NCBI RefSeq assembly: GCF_016904675.1
Contig: NZ_CP070228.1
Location: 1,612,001 to 1,676,000 of the forward strand
DNA: 64,000 nt
DNA from: Arcanobacterium phocisimile
Lineage (GTDB): Bacteria; Actinomycetota; Actinomycetes; Actinomycetales; Actinomycetaceae
Direction of reading: 5' to 3'
Shown: piece after piece, positions 61,202-64,000 of the stretch
Position numbering within the stretch: position 1 is the first letter of the stretch
Layout of the letters: each line of letters starts with the position of its first letter
The notes under the pieces: model-generated
Database searches by the model: none
Seen by the model: the letters and a program-made list of their open reading frames with translations, nothing else
What the model was told of the DNA's origin: nothing
Translations under genes and position numbers: made by a program

Positions 61202-62191
61202 TCACGCCAGGGTATCGCCGTCGATAATCTGGGCTGGGAAATAGACGGAAGGCACCTCGTCGCCGTTAAATCGCGCAACCACTTTATCTACGCACGCCCG
61301 GCCCATCTGGTAACGATCCGTACCAGACTCCGTCGTGTGACTGTTGCGCCCAGCATCAATAAGATACCGAGCACCCAAGGTCACCAACGAATAGTCTTTT
61401 CCGACGTCCAACCCGAAACGAGGCGAAATAGAAACTAGTGACGTTAATGCTTCCGCATTATCACCCATCACCACCGTGCGATGAGCACTCAAGGACAACT
61501 GATCTAGAATCGCAAAAGCACTCACCGAGCACGAAGGCAAACGCAAAACCGCAACATCGGCACCCGTATGATCGCGAGCCTGCTTCACACCCTGCACGAT
61601 CAGATCTGTCATACGATTAAAATCTACCCGGTCTTCGGAACGCGCCACCACAATACACCGCTGATAGCCCCGTTGATATGCATAATCTACAGCGCGACGG
61701 CCAATATCGAAAAAATCAGACTCCACAAACGGGATGCGGTTTGTGCCCGGCGAACCTAAAAACACTGCCGGAATACATTCCTCTTCAACGACGCTCTCAC
61801 GCCAATCCCCGTCTGAAACCTCCATCATGATTAACGCGTCGAAGACTCGCGAGCGCAAATATGCCCGGAAAGACTCCGGATCTTTATGGCTAACCACCGG
61901 AATAGTCAACATAATGCCGAGTTCAGCAGCCCTATCTCGCATACCAGCAATATATTCGCCAGCAATCTGATCAATGACATAGTCGCCAACGCCAAGATGG
62001 AGTCCGATTGTACGCAATGAGCGAGCCGCCAAGTTCCCTGCCCACCGATGCGGAACGTATCCCAGTTCCGTGATCGCTTTCATGACGCGGGCTTGAGTTT
62101 CCTCCGACGTCGGACGCTCACCATTGAGCACATATGAGACAGTCGATGGCGATACGCCAGCACGTTTCGCCACATCTGCACGTGTCGCCAT
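61202..62191 (-). CDS. LacI-family transcriptional regulator
   Basis: A 329-residue regulator starting at the ATG at 62191. The N-terminal helix-turn-helix (TRADVAKRAGVSPSTVSYVLNG) and hinge (LAARSLRTIGLHL) are followed by a periplasmic-binding-protein-like effector domain. It probably represses the glucosidase gene just upstream on the same strand and responds to an alpha-glucoside. An inverted repeat lies before its start. Confidence 0.93.
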   Translation of the reverse strand: MATRADVAKRAGVSPSTVSYVLNGERPTSEETQARVMKAITELGYVPHRWAGNLAARSLRTIGLHLGVGDYVIDQIAGEYIAGMRDRAAELGIMLTIPVVSHKDPESFRAYLRSRVFDALIMMEVSDGDWRESVVEEECIPAVFLGSPGTNRIPFVESDFFDIGRRAVDYAYQRGYQRCIVVARSEDRVDFNRMTDLIVQGVKQARDHTGADVAVLRLPSCSVSAFAILDQLSLSAHRTVVMGDNAEALTSLVSISPRFGLDVGKDYSLVTLGARYLIDAGRNSHTTESGTDRYQMGRACVDKVVARFNGDEVPSVYFPAQIIDGDTLA

Positions 62192-62215
62192 CGACCTCAC
62201 TCTTTCGTTACATAT

Positions 62216-62240
62216 CAGATAGGTTCACGTTCCCTATCTG
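62216..62240. promoter_or_regulatory. Inverted repeat between glucosidase and LacI regulator genes
   Basis: CAGATAGG and CCTATCTG (62216-62223, 62233-62240) separated by 9 nt, 25 nt upstream of the regulator start. It could be an autoregulatory operator or a weak terminator; there is no U-run. Confidence 0.45.
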
Positions 62241-62266
62241 ACAAGTGCGATAACCGCTGCGGATTA

Positions 62267-63925
62267 TCAGGACAACCAAGCTGCCGTATTTGCCGCCAGC
62301 TCAACACCACCGGAAACGTGATCACATGTTCCAGAAGCAATAACAATACTGTATTGTCCCGGAATAACCGCCGGTTCGCTAGTCATGTTGAGAGCAAGTG
62401 TAATCTTGCCATTGCGGACAACGAGCACTTCGTTGTTATCATATGCAACCCATTCAAAATCGCCATGCCCGAGATCGTAATGCCGACGTCGAGCTGTCAT
62501 GGCGCGATAGAAATTCAGCACAGACTGCGGATCGTCTTCTTGACGTTCGGCTGCGAACTCGTGCCAATCGGCTGGCTGCGGTAGCCACGGATGCGCACCA
62601 AACCCAGTATCTGCTGGGTTTGCTTTCCACGGAAGCGGCACACGGCAACCATCTCGGCCACGAACTTGATATCCGGTGCGTAACCATGTCGGATCCTGAC
62701 GAGCATCGTCAGGCATGTCAGTGACTTCTGGCAGGCCCAACTCTTCACCCTGATAAATATAGACCGAGCCAGGCAAACCGAACGTAAAGAGCGTCATTGC
62801 CAAACCACGTCGCAAACCCAGCTCGCGATCAGGCTGTGGATCTCCCAACCCAATACCAGCTTCGGTGCTGTGCTCCGGATCGAAACCGAAACGAGAGGTG
62901 TGACGAACGACGTCGTGGTTAGATAACACCCACGTCACCGGTGCCCCCACGTTATTCATTTCGCGCAATGTTTGGTCAATAATGGTGCGCAACCGAGCCG
63001 GACGCCAACCACACTTAAGATAGTCGAAGTTGAACGCCTGGCTCATTTCTTCTTCACGCACATAGAGAGCTCCGCGCGACGGCGGATCAACCCACGCTTC
63101 AGCAACCAGCATACGGTCGCGGCCGTACTCGTTGAGAACGTTACGCCATTCGCGGTAAATCTCGTGGACGCCGTCTTGATCAAACATTGGGCCCGAATCG
63201 AAAACATCCGGGTCACGATCACCATCAACCCACCGATCTGATCCACGTAGATCATCTGGCAAACCGTCAGCTTTTACCAAACCATGTGCCACGTCGACGC
63301 GGAAACCATCAACCCCTAGGTCACACCAGAATCGCAAATAGTCAGTGAACAACTGATGCACATCAGCATTGTTCCAATCGAAATCAGGTTGCTCGGGAGC
63401 AAACAGATGCAAATACCACCAGTCTCGATCTTCTTCACGGCCAGTCAACGGCTCAACTTTCGACCAGGCTGGACCGCCGAACATCGACCCCCAGTTATTT
63501 GGCGGCTCACCGACCGAATGGCGGAAAATATAGCGGGCACGTTCCGGCGAATCATGACCGGCACGCAACGCCTCCTGGAACCACTCGTGCTGATCAGACG
63601 AATGGTTGGGGACGACGTCGATAATAACCTTCATCCCAACAGCATGAGCTCGCGAAATCAGTTCCCGAGCTTCGTCCAACGAACCATACTCCGGATTAAT
63701 ATCGAAATAATCCGCGACGTCGTAACCGGCGTCAGCTTGCGGAGAAGGATAGAACGGCGAAATCCATATCGCGTCCACACCAAGCTCATGCAAATAGTCA
63801 ATCTTTTCAATAATGCCGGCAAGATCACCGAGCCCATCACCGTTCGTATCGTTAAAGCTTCGCGGATACACCTGATAAATGACTGCATTTCGCCACCATT
63901 GATCAAGGTCAGAACGCATAACCAT
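62267..63925 (-). CDS. GH13 alpha-glucosidase / oligo-1,6-glucosidase
   Basis: A 552-residue cytoplasmic glycosidase from the ATG at 63925, which follows AAAGGA. GH13 regions are all present: DVVPNHSSD (I), GFRVDVAHG with the nucleophile Asp (II), MLVAEAW with the acid/base Glu (III) and VLSNHDVVRH (IV). The QVYPRSFNDTNGDGLGDL start is typical of alpha-glucosidases of subfamilies acting on maltose, isomaltose or sucrose-like sugars. No signal peptide, so it acts on imported sugars. It is paired with the LacI regulator downstream. Confidence 0.94.
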   Translation of the reverse strand: MVMRSDLDQWWRNAVIYQVYPRSFNDTNGDGLGDLAGIIEKIDYLHELGVDAIWISPFYPSPQADAGYDVADYFDINPEYGSLDEARELISRAHAVGMKVIIDVVPNHSSDQHEWFQEALRAGHDSPERARYIFRHSVGEPPNNWGSMFGGPAWSKVEPLTGREEDRDWWYLHLFAPEQPDFDWNNADVHQLFTDYLRFWCDLGVDGFRVDVAHGLVKADGLPDDLRGSDRWVDGDRDPDVFDSGPMFDQDGVHEIYREWRNVLNEYGRDRMLVAEAWVDPPSRGALYVREEEMSQAFNFDYLKCGWRPARLRTIIDQTLREMNNVGAPVTWVLSNHDVVRHTSRFGFDPEHSTEAGIGLGDPQPDRELGLRRGLAMTLFTFGLPGSVYIYQGEELGLPEVTDMPDDARQDPTWLRTGYQVRGRDGCRVPLPWKANPADTGFGAHPWLPQPADWHEFAAERQEDDPQSVLNFYRAMTARRRHYDLGHGDFEWVAYDNNEVLVVRNGKITLALNMTSEPAVIPGQYSIVIASGTCDHVSGGVELAANTAAWLS

Positions 63926-64000
63926 ATTCATCCTTTCACCATTTTCTACAAGTAGCCAGCGGCGCGTCACTACACACCACCGACTACACGTTACTTCACG

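Noticed and set aside
62216-62240. Strong terminator after the glucosidase gene
   Set aside because: The stem is only 8 bp with a 9-nt loop and no U-run; an operator is at least as likely.

Overview
The window looks like chromosomal DNA of a moderate-GC actinobacterium of the family Actinomycetaceae, most like Arcanobacterium or Trueperella. The evidence is a monomeric isocitrate dehydrogenase, an LppP/LprE-type lipoprotein, LPxTG pilus genes with a class C sortase, DtxR-type iron boxes, and an rRNA operon with no tRNA in its spacer. The genus is inferred from gene content. No database search was possible.

Left part (1-24.4 kb), housekeeping and metabolism. An oligopeptide ABC transporter (oppB-oppC-fused oppDF, then a separately transcribed binding lipoprotein) lies divergent from lipB-lipA. 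Next come an acyl-CoA ligase overlapping an M18 aminopeptidase, an alpha/beta hydrolase, a tyrosine-phosphatase-like protein, icd, a lipoprotein, ldh, a hydratase with a proline iminopeptidase-like hydrolase, and pepT. A sugar PTS block follows: EIIBCA with a BglG/LicT antiterminator, then ptsH-ptsI convergent to it. Both PTS transcripts begin with an antiterminator-binding (RAT) sequence overlapping an intrinsic terminator, so one antiterminator probably controls both the permease and the general PTS proteins.

Centre-left (24.6-33.5 kb). A complete rRNA operon on the minus strand has tandem upstream promoters. It is followed by an FMN reductase, a Dps-like protein, a rhodanese lipoprotein, a voltage-sensor-type K+ channel and an ASCH protein whose N-terminal half resembles a cytidine deaminase without its zinc ligands.

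Accessory region (33.6-57 kb). This stretch is rich in broken genes. It starts with an Abi_2/AbiF-type HEPN protein preceded by a compact structured RNA, then an hsdM remnant, an IS110 remnant and an IS3-type element (copy A). After these come an iron-box-controlled secreted repeat protein (frameshifted and cut by the IS), a pilus operon (tip adhesin, major pilin, class C sortase), a decayed sugar ABC transporter, and two nested IS3-type elements. A frameshifted DUF4839-like lipoprotein and a hipBA locus with three palindromic operators follow, then an iron-box-controlled cupin/methyltransferase pair, IS copy B (inverted relative to A and carrying the same defects), a truncated RipA-family membrane protein, and a class II Fic protein flanked by direct repeats.

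Right end (57.2-64 kb). A methionine/alanine-type sodium importer (metS-metP) has an attenuator-like leader. It is followed by a DUF4300-like lipoprotein with a CPBP protease, a LacI regulator and a GH13 glucosidase.
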